In this document: piece after piece, positions 31,613 through 39,630 of the stretch
Layout: each line of letters begins with the position of its first letter
Numbering within the stretch: position 1 is the stretch's first letter
Assembly (NCBI GenBank): GCA_023460795.1
Contig: JAEWPC010000033.1
Coordinates: 186,001 to 250,000, forward strand
Reading direction: 5' to 3'
Length of the DNA stretch: 64,000 nucleotides
Source of the DNA: Bacillota bacterium
GTDB lineage: Bacteria > Bacillota > Bacilli > Paenibacillales > Paenibacillaceae
The notes under the pieces: model-generated
The model's database searches: none
Told to the model about the DNA's origin: nothing
Seen by the model: only the letters and a program-made list of their open reading frames with translations
Made by a program: the position numbers and the translations under genes

Positions 31613-32374
31613 TTATTGATCTACCCAAATTTCACCTTCAGGTAAAGTTATTGCTGATAGCAACGTATTTCCCTTAATGTAACTCAAAACATAACCTTCA
31701 GAGGAAACGACATCACGTGCAGAAAAGTCTAGCGATGCTTTTATGGAGTCCCCTGGCAGTAATCTAACTTGTGATGCTGTATACGTGTTCCCGTTGGCTG
31801 CGAAACCAGAAGAATATGAAGTTTGACTAATAGATTGTTCCCCTTCTTTATGTAGAACAAAATCATCTTTATATAAAGTTAAAATCGAGTCGGTGGGGTT
31901 GTTAATAATAAAGTGAACTCGAATCCATCCAAAATAACTATCTGGTCCCATTACTTTTTCTAGAGAAACTGAGAATTCAGTTGCGTTTATATCTTTTGTA
32001 TCTTCCATTTGTGCGTCGGAATTTGTTTCTAATTCCGTTGGTGCGATTATTGTGGTAGTAGATTCCAAACAACTCAATTCAATATTAATGGCTTGATAGG
32101 TATCTTTTGCCTCACCTGCGCATATTCTTTCTATTGTACGAGTACGCCATTTTTGAGCATCGGCCTCGTTATTTTTATATCCTAGTGCTGTATCAAAGGC
32201 ATTGAGCGCAGATCGATATAACTGATCAGAGAAGAATTCTTTTCCTTTTTCCAGCGCTTGGCTATACCGATCGACTTCTACAGTGGGTTGATCATTTGAA
32301 TGATTGCTACAGGCACAGATTGTAATGACAATGATAATTAAGCCGAGTAACGTTGCTAGTTTTTGTTTTAACAT
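31613..32374 (-). CDS. Hypothetical lipoprotein
   Basis: The 253-residue protein starts at ATG 32374, 9 nt after AGGGG. It has a signal peptide with lipobox ITICAC (Cys at about 22). A helical TPR-like segment follows (about 32–90, SQALEKGKEFFSDQLYRSALNAFDTAL). The C-terminal ~120 residues look beta-rich and resemble DUF4352-like extracytoplasmic domains (FSVSLEKV..., LPGDSIKASLDFSA). It is more AT-rich than its neighbours, which hints at acquisition. Function is not recognised. Confidence 0.75.
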   Translation of the reverse strand: MLKQKLATLLGLIIIVITICACSNHSNDQPTVEVDRYSQALEKGKEFFSDQLYRSALNAFDTALGYKNNEADAQKWRTRTIERICAGEAKDTYQAINIELSCLESTTTIIAPTELETNSDAQMEDTKDINATEFSVSLEKVMGPDSYFGWIRVHFIINNPTDSILTLYKDDFVLHKEGEQSISQTSYSSGFAANGNTYTASQVRLLPGDSIKASLDFSARDVVSSEGYVLSYIKGNTLLSAITLPEGEIWVDQ

Positions 32375-32505
32375 CTGAATGATCCCCTTAGTAGCCTCTG
32401 ACGTAAGAAGCATAGTTATAATGTCTTCATTATTCTACATTACATTGGATATTTGTGGAATGCATCTCGATCTCCCCGTCATTGGAACCACTACAAACTT
32501 CAACA

Positions 32506-32553
32506 AAAATCCCTCTTCTGATTTGCTTGAGCAAGTCTGAAGAGGGATTTTTG
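32506..32553. terminator. Bidirectional terminator hairpin
   Basis: AAAAATCCCTCTTC and GAAGAGGGATTTTT form perfect 14-bp arms around TGATTTGCTTGAGCAAGTCT. It serves the minus-strand beta-helix gene. Confidence 0.85.
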
Positions 32554-32576
32554 TTTCGGTCAACGATTATGAGTTG

Positions 32577-33479
32577 TCACCATTGCGACTGCGCATCGAT
32601 AGGAAGAAACTTGCCGAAAGCATTTGAAGATTGAACGGTTCCCAAGTTAACGGGAATGAAAAGTCCTAAGGTGTTATATTGATTTTGCGAGTAGACGCTA
32701 TAAATATTCCCGAAGGCTGATGATCGCAGAATGGTACCGTAGTTAAAGATGGCGAAGGTGCTTCCGTAATCGGTAAAGGTTATGGAGTGTCCGCCTGCTT
32801 GGCAATCCATGATTTTACCGCCACTTGAATTGATATAGACGAAACCGGTAGCCCCGTTAGGGCCGTACACATAAGGACCATACGTATTGGACGTTGAACG
32901 CGATCTGGTAATCGTGCCGTAATTGTCATGTACGAACCCCGCAGCGCCGCTTTCCTTGGCAGTCACCCATCCGGTCGTGGAGCTGCGATCGATAACGCCG
33001 TAATTCACGGCAGCTATTCCTCCCGACGCACGTTCTGCATGGATATTTCCTTCTACCGTTACGTTGACGATCGTACCGTAATTGGTTTGCGCAAGGGCCG
33101 CGACGCCATCGCCGCCGTTGATATTCGCGTTGCGCAGCGGTAAATCTTTGATATCGCCATTCGAGATCAGGAAAAGACCGTTTTTCTCCGACCAAAGGTT
33201 CATAATGGCATAATGACGACCGTCCAAGCTACCCGAAAACTCGGGGATCGGCTCCCAACTCGGCGTACCGCTAAAATCGATATTTTGCGCCAGCTGGAAG
33301 TGGGCCGAAGGATGACTCCGAATCTTCTCGAAGTCTTGGGCGTAACACAGGTTGTAAGGGGACTTACTCGTGCCGTTTCCTGTTGGTTTGCAACCTCGAT
33401 TGGCGGGTGCTGCTTGAGCAATACTAGCTATTCCGAAGAATAGCGCCAAGCATAATGCAATGGAATAGACGCGTTTCAT
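32577..33479 (-). CDS. Secreted repeat protein, GLUG/beta-helix-like
   Basis: The 300-residue protein starts at ATG 33479 after GGAGGGAAAGTA. It has a Sec signal peptide (cleavage near AQA-AP, residue ~23). After a short Cys-containing segment (NRGCKPTGNGTSKSPYNLCY), repeated units of ~25–30 residues follow (for example NYGTIVNVTVEGNIHA, NYGVIDRSSTTGWV, NYGTITRSRSTSN, NYGTILRSSAFGNI). These are the GLUG-type strands expected to coil into a beta-helix. Such proteins are secreted or surface-bound. The binding partner is unknown. No anchor motif is visible at the C-terminus. Confidence 0.8.
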   Translation of the reverse strand: MKRVYSIALCLALFFGIASIAQAAPANRGCKPTGNGTSKSPYNLCYAQDFEKIRSHPSAHFQLAQNIDFSGTPSWEPIPEFSGSLDGRHYAIMNLWSEKNGLFLISNGDIKDLPLRNANINGGDGVAALAQTNYGTIVNVTVEGNIHAERASGGIAAVNYGVIDRSSTTGWVTAKESGAAGFVHDNYGTITRSRSTSNTYGPYVYGPNGATGFVYINSSGGKIMDCQAGGHSITFTDYGSTFAIFNYGTILRSSAFGNIYSVYSQNQYNTLGLFIPVNLGTVQSSNAFGKFLPIDAQSQW

Positions 33480-33618
33480 TACTTTCCCTCCAGTACTGTA
33501 ATATAAAACCAATTATGACGTAACGCTAACATGCTGTCTGTCATTTCTCGTTGTCAATTCCTCCATTTTAGTGTCATATAGAGTAGAACGGAACGATATT
33601 AGGAATAGAGGTCCCGAC

Positions 33619-34485
33619 ATGCAGACATTAGAGCAACTCAGCCCTCGAATCTGGTACCAGACTCCCGTATCGGATACGGATCGACCGATACTATGCGTCG
33701 TCGCAGGAGACAACAAATCGCTCATGATCGACGCCGGTAACTCCGAAGCGCATGCCAGTTCTTTTATAAGCGAGCTTCATAAACGCAGTTTAAGACAACC
33801 GGATATCGTCGCACTGACTCATTGGCACTGGGATCATATTTTCGGCTTGTCGGCATTGAATATGGTTTCGATCGCTTCGTCTCACACGAAGGCCGCAATG
33901 GCTAAGCTGCTTCGATTCGAATGGACGGACGAGGCGCTAGACGAGCGTGTTCGCGAGGGAGTAGAAATCGAGTTCTGCGCGAATGCGATTAAGCAGGAAT
34001 TCGGTGCTAACCGCGAGATCACGGTAACGTTGCCGGACATCACCTTCGAGCAAAGGCTGGAGATCGATCTGGGCGGCGTGTCATGCATCCTTCAGCATGT
34101 TGGCGGGGACCATGCGGCGGATTCTATTGTCGTCTATATTAAAGAGGAGAAAGTGCTATTTCTCGGCGATTGCATCTATGCGGATATCTATAACGGGCCA
34201 AGGAAGCTTACCGCGGAGCGAACGCTCAAATTATTGGACGCTTTGGCCGAGTTCGACGCCGACACGTACATCCTGTCCCACTATAAACCCGTTTCCAGAG
34301 CAGAGTATGAGCTAGAAGCGGCGATGCTCGCCAATATCGCGAAGTTATCGGTCCGTTACTGTGGGGATTCCGAACGGATGAAACAGGCCTACGAACAGCA
34401 ATTAGGCCGTGCGCTTAATGAAGAGGAATTAGAAGTCATCACGTATTTCGTGAATGGCCGCGAGGGGACTCCGTCTGAATCTTGA
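33619..34485 (+). CDS. MBL-fold metallo-hydrolase
   Basis: The 288-residue protein has the metal-binding THWHWDHIFG motif at about 74–83, further ligands in QHVGGDHAADS and LGDCIYADIY, and YILSHYKPVS near 230. This is the metallo-beta-lactamase fold of soluble hydrolases. The C-terminal ~60 residues are helical. ATG 33619 follows TAGAGG. Substrate is unknown. It is divergent from the beta-helix gene. Confidence 0.85.
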   Translation: MQTLEQLSPRIWYQTPVSDTDRPILCVVAGDNKSLMIDAGNSEAHASSFISELHKRSLRQPDIVALTHWHWDHIFGLSALNMVSIASSHTKAAMAKLLRFEWTDEALDERVREGVEIEFCANAIKQEFGANREITVTLPDITFEQRLEIDLGGVSCILQHVGGDHAADSIVVYIKEEKVLFLGDCIYADIYNGPRKLTAERTLKLLDALAEFDADTYILSHYKPVSRAEYELEAAMLANIAKLSVRYCGDSERMKQAYEQQLGRALNEEELEVITYFVNGREGTPSES

Positions 34486-34557
34486 AAAATAAAGTGATCA
34501 TTTTCCCTCGTCCGACGTACTTATGTAGCAAAGCTACAAGAAGCGAGGGGATATCCG

Positions 34558-34749
34558 ATGAGAGATGCGGCCGTCTACTTATGGGTATGGCTTGTCGGTC
34601 TTTTTGGAATCATCTTCATTGTTTTGGCGGCGCTTACAAGGATGGTGCGGAAGGACACGGTGGAATACGATAAGAAGTTCACTTGGCGGACTTATCCGCA
34701 CTGGGAGGAATTCGCAAGGAGACAACGGGCGGAGCGAGAGGAGCAATAG
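34558..34749 (+). CDS. Small single-pass membrane protein
   Basis: The 63-residue protein has one hydrophobic segment (about 7–25, LWVWLVGLFGIIFIVLAAL) followed by a charged cytoplasmic tail (RRQRAEREEQ). ATG 34558 follows GCGAGGGGATATCC. It is not recognised. A hairpin terminator follows immediately. Confidence 0.65.
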   Translation: MRDAAVYLWVWLVGLFGIIFIVLAALTRMVRKDTVEYDKKFTWRTYPHWEEFARRQRAEREEQ

Positions 34750-34759
34750 CGGCTAGCGG

Positions 34760-34790
34760 AACCTCATCTACTCTTAGGTGAGGTTCTTCT
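34760..34790 (+). terminator. Terminator after the small membrane protein
   Basis: AACCTCAtct and taggTGAGGTT form the stem, followed by CTTCTCGTTC. Confidence 0.6.
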
Positions 34791-34803
34791 CGTTCACGAA
34801 AAT

Positions 34804-34830
34804 GAGTTAGATCGCTCGGCGATCTAACTC
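34804..34830 (-). terminator. Perfect-stem terminator of the holin-like toxin transcript
   Basis: GAGTTAGATCGC and GCGATCTAACTC are perfect 12-bp arms. On the minus strand the stem is followed by ATTTTCG, whereas the plus strand has no T-run, so it serves the minus-strand toxin message. Confidence 0.7.
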
Positions 34831-34836
34831 AGCGGC

Positions 34837-34865
34837 TTGCAACGGCGGCTGTATGTCAGTATGGG
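34837..34865 (+). promoter_or_regulatory. Candidate antitoxin-RNA promoter, antisense to the toxin
   Basis: TTGCAA (34837–34842) and TATGGG (34860–34865) are spaced 17 bp on the plus strand, pointing into the 3' end of the minus-strand toxin gene. An RNA from here would be antisense to the toxin mRNA. The -10 is poor, so this is a proposal. Confidence 0.35.
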
Positions 34866-34897
34866 TCTCTTGCGCCCAGCGGCATTCGGCTCACCGG

Positions 34898-34984
34898 TTA
34901 CTTCCTCTTTTCGATATAAGTCAATAAGGAAATGAGGAATAAACCAAAAGCGAAGATGACGGACAGAGCTTGAAAAACGTCCAT
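34898..34984 (-). CDS. Holin-like type I toxin peptide (28 aa)
   Basis: The frame encodes a 28-residue hydrophobic peptide beginning MDVFQALSVIFAFG and ending TYIEKRK, the pattern of the putative holin-like toxin family of type I toxin–antitoxin systems in Bacilli (a single membrane helix with a short basic tail). A very strong ribosome site (AAAGGAGGAGT) lies 6 nt upstream. The gene has its own promoter (35038–35066) and a perfect-stem terminator (34804–34830), giving a ~230-nt message with an unusually long 3' region, as in known type I toxins. The antisense RNA antitoxin is proposed but not proven. Confidence 0.75.
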   Translation of the reverse strand: MDVFQALSVIFAFGLFLISLLTYIEKRK

Positions 34985-35037
34985 TACTAACTCCTCCTTT
35001 CAGAGAGAGCTGTCCGCCTGCTGCAAGCTGCACCTTA

Positions 35038-35066
35038 ACTATATAATCGTATGGTTTATTCTGTAA
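35038..35066 (-). promoter_or_regulatory. Promoter of the holin-like toxin
   Basis: On the minus strand TTACAG (35066–35061) and TATAGT (35043–35038) are separated by 17 bp, about 55 bp upstream of the toxin ATG. Confidence 0.6.
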
Positions 35067-35185
35067 GCTGTAACGGCACTATTTTTGCCTCTTTATTCGA
35101 CACTAACCTTTTATCGATCGATGTCATTTCGTGTTATGCTGAGAGTAAGAAGATTAGACGTTGGCGGTGAATGGAGATGGACATA

Positions 35186-35893
35186 ATGGCTGCGAATCTA
35201 TCGATGACAAGGGTACATAACGATTGGGAGACGATCCTGAGCAAGGAGATGCAACAGCCCTATTATATGGCGCTGATGGACAAGCTTGAGGCTGCGTATT
35301 CCGAGCGAACGGTATACCCGCCGGCGCATCGCGTGTTCCGCGCGCTGGAATTGACCTCATATGAGAAAGCGAAGGTCGTCATTCTAGGCCAGGACCCTTA
35401 CCACGGGGCAGGACAGGCGCATGGGCTGAGCTTCTCCGTGTTGCCGGGGGTGAAGCTTCCTCCTTCGCTGCGCAACATCTATAAGGAGCTGCAGGACGAC
35501 ATCGGCTGCGCGCCTCCCCTACACGGTTGTCTCGCGCATTGGGCCAGACAAGGGGTTCTGCTGCTCAATAGCGTGTTAACCGTCGAAGAGGGGCAGGCGA
35601 ACGCGCATCGCAAGCTGGGGTGGAAGACGTTCACGGACAAGCTGATCGCGGCGCTGAACGAGCGGGAGCAGCCGGTTGCGTTCGTGTTATGGGGGAAGCA
35701 GGCGCAGGATAAGGGTCGATATATCGATCGATCGCGCCATCTCGTCATCGAAGAGGTGCACCCCAGCCCATTGTCCGCTTATGCCGGCTTTTTCGGGAGC
35801 CGTCCTTTCTCGAAGTGTAATGCATTCCTGAGGCTCAATGGGATTCCCGAGATCGATTGGACCATTCCTGAGCATGAGGAAGAGGAACAATGA
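35186..35893 (+). CDS. ung: Uracil-DNA glycosylase (family 1)
   Basis: Ung excises uracil from DNA to start base-excision repair. The protein of ~235 residues has the catalytic water-activating motif GQDPYHGAGQAHGLSFSV (Asp at about 72), LLLNSVLTVEEGQANAH, and the DNA-intercalation loop HPSPLSAYAGFFGSRPFS with catalytic His. ATG 35186 lies 9 nt after GGAG; ATG 35171 is an alternative giving five more residues. It overlaps the next gene by 4 bp (ATGA), pairing it with an SPL-type radical SAM protein. Confidence 0.95.
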   Translation: MAANLSMTRVHNDWETILSKEMQQPYYMALMDKLEAAYSERTVYPPAHRVFRALELTSYEKAKVVILGQDPYHGAGQAHGLSFSVLPGVKLPPSLRNIYKELQDDIGCAPPLHGCLAHWARQGVLLLNSVLTVEEGQANAHRKLGWKTFTDKLIAALNEREQPVAFVLWGKQAQDKGRYIDRSRHLVIEEVHPSPLSAYAGFFGSRPFSKCNAFLRLNGIPEIDWTIPEHEEEEQ

Positions 35894-36690
35894 GCGGACG
35901 GTGGCTTACGCCTACATCGGGGTTTCTGTCGGGCTATACGCATACGCTGAATCCATACGTCGGCTGTACTTTCGGGTGTTCTTATTGCTACGTTCGGAGG
36001 TTGCCCGTCGGATTGTTTCGCGGAGAACCGTGGGGTAGCTGGGCCGAGCCCAAAAAGGCCGATCCGAGCAAGCTGCCCAAAGAAATCGCGACGGCCAAAC
36101 GTAAAGGACCCGTAACCGTCTTCTTCTCGTCGGCTACGGATCCATATCAGCCGCTTGAGGCGAAGCAGGGGCTAACTCGGTCGTTGCTGCAGGCGATGGC
36201 GGAGGAGCCGCCGGATTTCGTGCTCGTTCAGACGCGCAGTCCGCTCGTCACGCGAGATCTGGATCTGCTCCGAGCGTTAGGGGATGCCGTGCGCGTCAGC
36301 ATGACGGTGGAGACGGACCGGGAGGACATGAGACGCCTGTTCACGCCGTCCGCGCCGCCGATAGCCGCAAGGTTCCGCGCGATGCGAGAATTACGCGAAG
36401 CCGGTATCAGGACCCAAGCGGCAGTCTCGCCGATCTTGCCGCATACGACTGATTTCGCCGCCAAACTCGTAGAAGCCGCACCACGCATCGTCGTCGACGA
36501 TTATTTTCAAGGGGACGGCAGCGGAGGACGGCGGAGCGAGGCGCTCGGCATGAGAGGGATGTATGCGGAGCATGGCTTGGCGGAGTGGTATGATCCATCC
36601 GTCGCTCGGCGCTTAGTCGGCCGGATTCGCATGCTCGCACCGGAGCATGAAATAGGCGTGAGCGCTCAAGGATTCGCGCCCACGCCTTAA
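35890..36690 (+). CDS. SPL-family radical SAM protein
   Basis: The 266-residue protein has the radical SAM cluster motif CTFGCSYCY (Cys-x3-Cys-x2-Cys) at about 26–34, preceded by LNPYVGC, and continues with FFSSATDPYQPLE and VQTRSPLVTRDLDLL. This resembles the spore-photolyase-like (SplB-related) and Rv2578c-type families. It is shorter than true spore photoproduct lyase (~340 residues), so thymine-dimer repair is not assured. Translational coupling to ung suggests, but does not prove, a nucleic-acid-repair role. Confidence 0.85.
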   Translation: MSGRWLTPTSGFLSGYTHTLNPYVGCTFGCSYCYVRRLPVGLFRGEPWGSWAEPKKADPSKLPKEIATAKRKGPVTVFFSSATDPYQPLEAKQGLTRSLLQAMAEEPPDFVLVQTRSPLVTRDLDLLRALGDAVRVSMTVETDREDMRRLFTPSAPPIAARFRAMRELREAGIRTQAAVSPILPHTTDFAAKLVEAAPRIVVDDYFQGDGSGGRRSEALGMRGMYAEHGLAEWYDPSVARRLVGRIRMLAPEHEIGVSAQGFAPTP

Positions 36691-36701
36691 CGGAATGGAG
36701 A

Positions 36702-37574
36702 TTATGCTCTTGGTTCCGACGGTGCTTGATCGCCGAGGATCGCTTTCGTACCCGTAGGAATATACGCATAGGCTTTCGCTTCCGAGATCACTTGCGGGTA
36801 CAGCGCCGCAGGATCCGGTTGTACGACACGATACGAGATAACCGCCGTGCCTTGAACGAAATCCACGCTAGCGATGTTGAGTCCGTAGCCCGGATGTGGC
36901 ACTTGCGCGCTTACGGTAACGCGATCTACGCCGTCCGCATATTTCTCCACGCTAAGCTTCACGTCGGAGAGGATGCCGATCTCCGGATTCGGAGCGGGAT
37001 GATGCTCTTCCACGAATGCCGCCGCCTTCTGCACCATTCTTTCCGCTTGCGCTTTCGTAACATCCATCTTAGGCCAGTACCGGTTATGGCTGTCCGTTGA
37101 TGCGATCTTCGCGATCAGCAGCTTCTGAATGCTATCCATGTAACCCTTCGAAACTTTGTTCGCGTCTTTGATGTCCATGAAGATTTCGATCCAAGCGTAT
37201 TCGCCTGTCGAGCTCAGTCCGCCGTACAACCACTTGGCGAATTGCTCGCGGGATACGTAAGCGTTAGGGTCGATATCCTTCGGCAGCTCAAGGCCGGTGA
37301 ATTGCGCGATGATGAAGTCGTATGCGTAAGGCGCGGAGTCTTTAACTTTCGTATAGTAGTCGCTGGCTTTCGGTTCCTTGATGAAGCGGATGTTGTCGAT
37401 GTTCAGGTGTAATCCGTTAACGATCATCGAGACGGCCGTCGACACGGTAATCGAGTTCGGTTTGGCTTTCTCGCTAACCGATTTGGACTTCGCATAAGCG
37501 GCGCCGCTTGCAACTACGCTGAACATGGCGACGAGCAATAGCAGCAGTACGGGTCTCCTTAAAGTTTTAAACAT
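36702..37574 (-). CDS. Secreted protein with SLH-like region and PrcB-like C-terminus
   Basis: The 290-residue protein starts at ATG 37574 after GGGAGGAATTC. It has a Sec signal peptide (cleavage near AYA-KS, residue ~28). The middle (about 80–190) contains YVSREQFAKWLYGGL and RYWPKMDVTKAQAERMVQKA, resembling S-layer-homology modules that bind cell-wall polymers. The C-terminal ~90 residues (DVKLSVEKYADGVDRVTVSAQVPHPG...) resemble the PrcB C-terminal domain. It is probably cell-wall-associated. Its role is unknown. Confidence 0.72.
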   Translation of the reverse strand: MFKTLRRPVLLLLLVAMFSVVASGAAYAKSKSVSEKAKPNSITVSTAVSMIVNGLHLNIDNIRFIKEPKASDYYTKVKDSAPYAYDFIIAQFTGLELPKDIDPNAYVSREQFAKWLYGGLSSTGEYAWIEIFMDIKDANKVSKGYMDSIQKLLIAKIASTDSHNRYWPKMDVTKAQAERMVQKAAAFVEEHHPAPNPEIGILSDVKLSVEKYADGVDRVTVSAQVPHPGYGLNIASVDFVQGTAVISYRVVQPDPAALYPQVISEAKAYAYIPTGTKAILGDQAPSEPRA

Positions 37575-37669
37575 GATGAATTCCTCCCAGGTTTGTTCAG
37601 TATTTTGTTGATTCGTACACCCTAAACGCGAGAGTCGTGGAAAATGTTGCATCAGGTTTAATAAAATAT

Positions 37670-37697
37670 CAACCGCCGAATTTTCGTTCGGCGGTTG
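37670..37697 (-). terminator. Terminator of the small membrane protein
   Basis: CAACCGCCGAA and TTCGGCGGTTG form a perfect 11-bp stem. On the minus strand it is followed by ATATTTTATT. Confidence 0.75.
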
Positions 37698-37709
37698 TTG
37701 GCGTTGGCG

Positions 37710-37949
37710 TTAATATCGATATCGCGAGTTGTTGTCGTTCCGGATGAGCAAGTAGACGATTAAGCCCAGAACCGGGAAGAAGAACAAGGCTACGATGACA
37801 AGCAGGGCGAACTCTTGGCTCCTGCCTTTGCGGATGGCGTCCCGGTACGCCCATACGCATATCGCGATATGGATGATGAACAAGATGAATGATGCGAATA
37901 AGAAGAACGCGATAATACCGCCGAATCCGGCTGCGTCATTGATCTGCAT
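37710..37949 (-). CDS. Small two-helix membrane protein (phospholipase D N-terminal-like)
   Basis: The 79-residue protein has two hydrophobic segments (about 8–32 and 47–66) joined by WAYRDAIRKGRSQEFAL. The motif FFPVLGLIVYLLIR is the pattern of the PLDc_N membrane family found in many small Bacillota proteins. It ends NDNNSRYRY. The start ATG 37949 follows AGAGGTG, and longer in-frame extensions lack a ribosome site. Function is unknown, though related small proteins can be bacteriocin-immunity-like. Confidence 0.65.
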   Translation of the reverse strand: MQINDAAGFGGIIAFFLFASFILFIIHIAICVWAYRDAIRKGRSQEFALLVIVALFFFPVLGLIVYLLIRNDNNSRYRY

Positions 37950-38101
37950 GAGAAGCGACACCTCTTTAAGGTTGATGATGTACATACGCGGGAACGGGGG
38001 AGAGGTTGCGGGTCTGATGTGGAAAAATATACCGCGCAACCTTCATCGGCCGTTCGCGTCCATATGCTGATTACATTACGAGTGAACAGGATGCATCCTT
38101 G

Positions 38102-39472
38102 ATGAACAGAAAATGGTTATATGGCGCAGCTCTAGCCGCGGTTATCGGAATAACCGCGGTATCGGTTCCCGGATCGGCGTCGGATCGCGTGGCAAGCATG
38201 GAGCTTAAAAGTGACGGGTTTGACGTGCAAGCTAATTTTCATCTGGTAAACGAATTGTTGGAGAAGCATTTTCCTCATGCATCGTGGTACCATGGGCCAA
38301 GCTTCGAGAATTTCGGTACGATGTATATCGATAACGAAGCGAATCAGTATGTGTTCCTGCTGGACGATATGAGCACGCCCAAGGCGCAATATTTCATACG
38401 GGATACGAAGGCGAAATTCCGCCCCCATGTCTTAATTAAACAAGCGACAATCCCTTACAAACGGCTGAGGGCCATTCAAGACGAGATTGTAGAAACTTAC
38501 GAAAAGCAACAAGTGCTCACTAGTGTAGGCGTAGACGTCATCCAACAAAAAGTGAAAATTGAAGCGAACTTGTCGGAAGACGACATGGAGGAACTATATC
38601 GAAAGTACGGAGCGGACGTGCTCGATCTTATCATCTACGATCCCGGCGCGATCGCGGAGGATCAGAACAACGGTAGCTTCGCGAACATCCCCGACCCGGT
38701 CCAGCAGATCGGCGGCCCGAACGATAAGGTGTATTGGCCTCCTTATGAGCAGAATGTCTTCCTTAACGACGAACGATCGAAAGCGCTGGACGATGAAGTG
38801 CATACGAAGACGGGCATACCTAGATTTAGCGGCAGCTTGTTAGATAAGTATGGGCTATATGTGAATCGAGAGGGTGAGGAATTGCCGAATGGCCACCTAC
38901 TATTCGGAATCAATCGACTTCCGGATGGTATGAAGACAAGGATCATTCTGACGGAACTCGAGCCCTATCCGTCGCTTAAGCCGATTCGCGAAATTTCGAA
39001 CGACACGTTCGATCAACCGCATGGGATGAGAGTGGATTTTCCGGATCGCCTCAACACCCTCTATGCGCTAAATCTAGAACTACTGAACGAGTCCGGAGAG
39101 ACGGTAGACTGGAAAGTGACCGTATACGCCTTCGAGGCGGACGAGGTTAACGCCAGAATGGAAGCGGACCGCGATTCGTATAAGCCATCGGACATCATAA
39201 AGATTAAGATAACGAATTGGGGACCGACTTCGCTTCAATACGGCTCCTGGTTCGCGGTGCAACAATGGGTTTCGGGAGAGTGGAAGTGGCTGAACGGCTA
39301 TCAAGCCTTCACGATGGAAGCGAGGGGAATTGGTCCGGGAGGAGAGGTCGAGGATGGTGTCCACTTGCAAGGGTTAGGCCTCGAACCCGGGCGGTATCGT
39401 ATCGTCAAAACGTTCGGCGGAGGCACGAAGAGCGTCGCGTTAGCGGCCCCGTTTGAAGTTGTGGCGGGATAA
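38102..39472 (+). CDS. Secreted protein with C-terminal Ig-like domain
   Basis: The ~456-residue protein has a Sec signal peptide (cleavage near GSA-SD, residue ~27). The middle part is not recognised. The C-terminal ~100 residues (DRDSYKPSDIIKIKITNWGP...WFAVQQWVSGEWKWL...LEPGRYRIVKTF) match a bacterial Ig-like domain seen in Bacillus exported proteins. A TTG at 38099 immediately precedes the ATG, and the ribosome site is weak. A strong terminator follows. Role at the cell surface is inferred only from the signal peptide. Confidence 0.7.
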   Translation: MNRKWLYGAALAAVIGITAVSVPGSASDRVASMELKSDGFDVQANFHLVNELLEKHFPHASWYHGPSFENFGTMYIDNEANQYVFLLDDMSTPKAQYFIRDTKAKFRPHVLIKQATIPYKRLRAIQDEIVETYEKQQVLTSVGVDVIQQKVKIEANLSEDDMEELYRKYGADVLDLIIYDPGAIAEDQNNGSFANIPDPVQQIGGPNDKVYWPPYEQNVFLNDERSKALDDEVHTKTGIPRFSGSLLDKYGLYVNREGEELPNGHLLFGINRLPDGMKTRIILTELEPYPSLKPIREISNDTFDQPHGMRVDFPDRLNTLYALNLELLNESGETVDWKVTVYAFEADEVNARMEADRDSYKPSDIIKIKITNWGPTSLQYGSWFAVQQWVSGEWKWLNGYQAFTMEARGIGPGGEVEDGVHLQGLGLEPGRYRIVKTFGGGTKSVALAAPFEVVAG

Positions 39473-39477
39473 TCGCA

Positions 39478-39513
39478 AAGAGACCCGAGAGCTTTGTTGC
39501 TCCCGGGTCTCTT
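39478..39513. terminator. Terminator after the Ig-domain protein
   Basis: AAAGAGACCCG(A)GAGC and GCTC(C)CGGGTCTCTTT form a long stem followed by TGTATTT. Confidence 0.85.
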
Positions 39514-39522
39514 TGTATTTAG

Positions 39523-39551
39523 TTGACAGTAGCCGAACGGAAAAATATACA
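39523..39551 (+). promoter_or_regulatory. Promoter of the GntR–membrane protein–hydrolase cluster
   Basis: TTGACA (39523–39528) and TATACA (39546–39551) are separated by 17 bp. Confidence 0.85.
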
Positions 39552-39579
39552 ATTCTGCCTTGTTTATTATTTTTATATC

Positions 39580-39600
39580 TGTTATATATGTAATATAACA
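39580..39600. promoter_or_regulatory. Candidate GntR operator
   Basis: TGTTATAT and ATATAACA are perfect 8-bp arms around ATGTA. The site lies between promoter and gntR start, about 30 bp downstream of the -10, as expected for an autorepressed YtrA/YhcF-type regulator. Confidence 0.65.
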
Positions 39601-39630
39601 AACAACAGATAGGGATAAGGGGGGATATTC

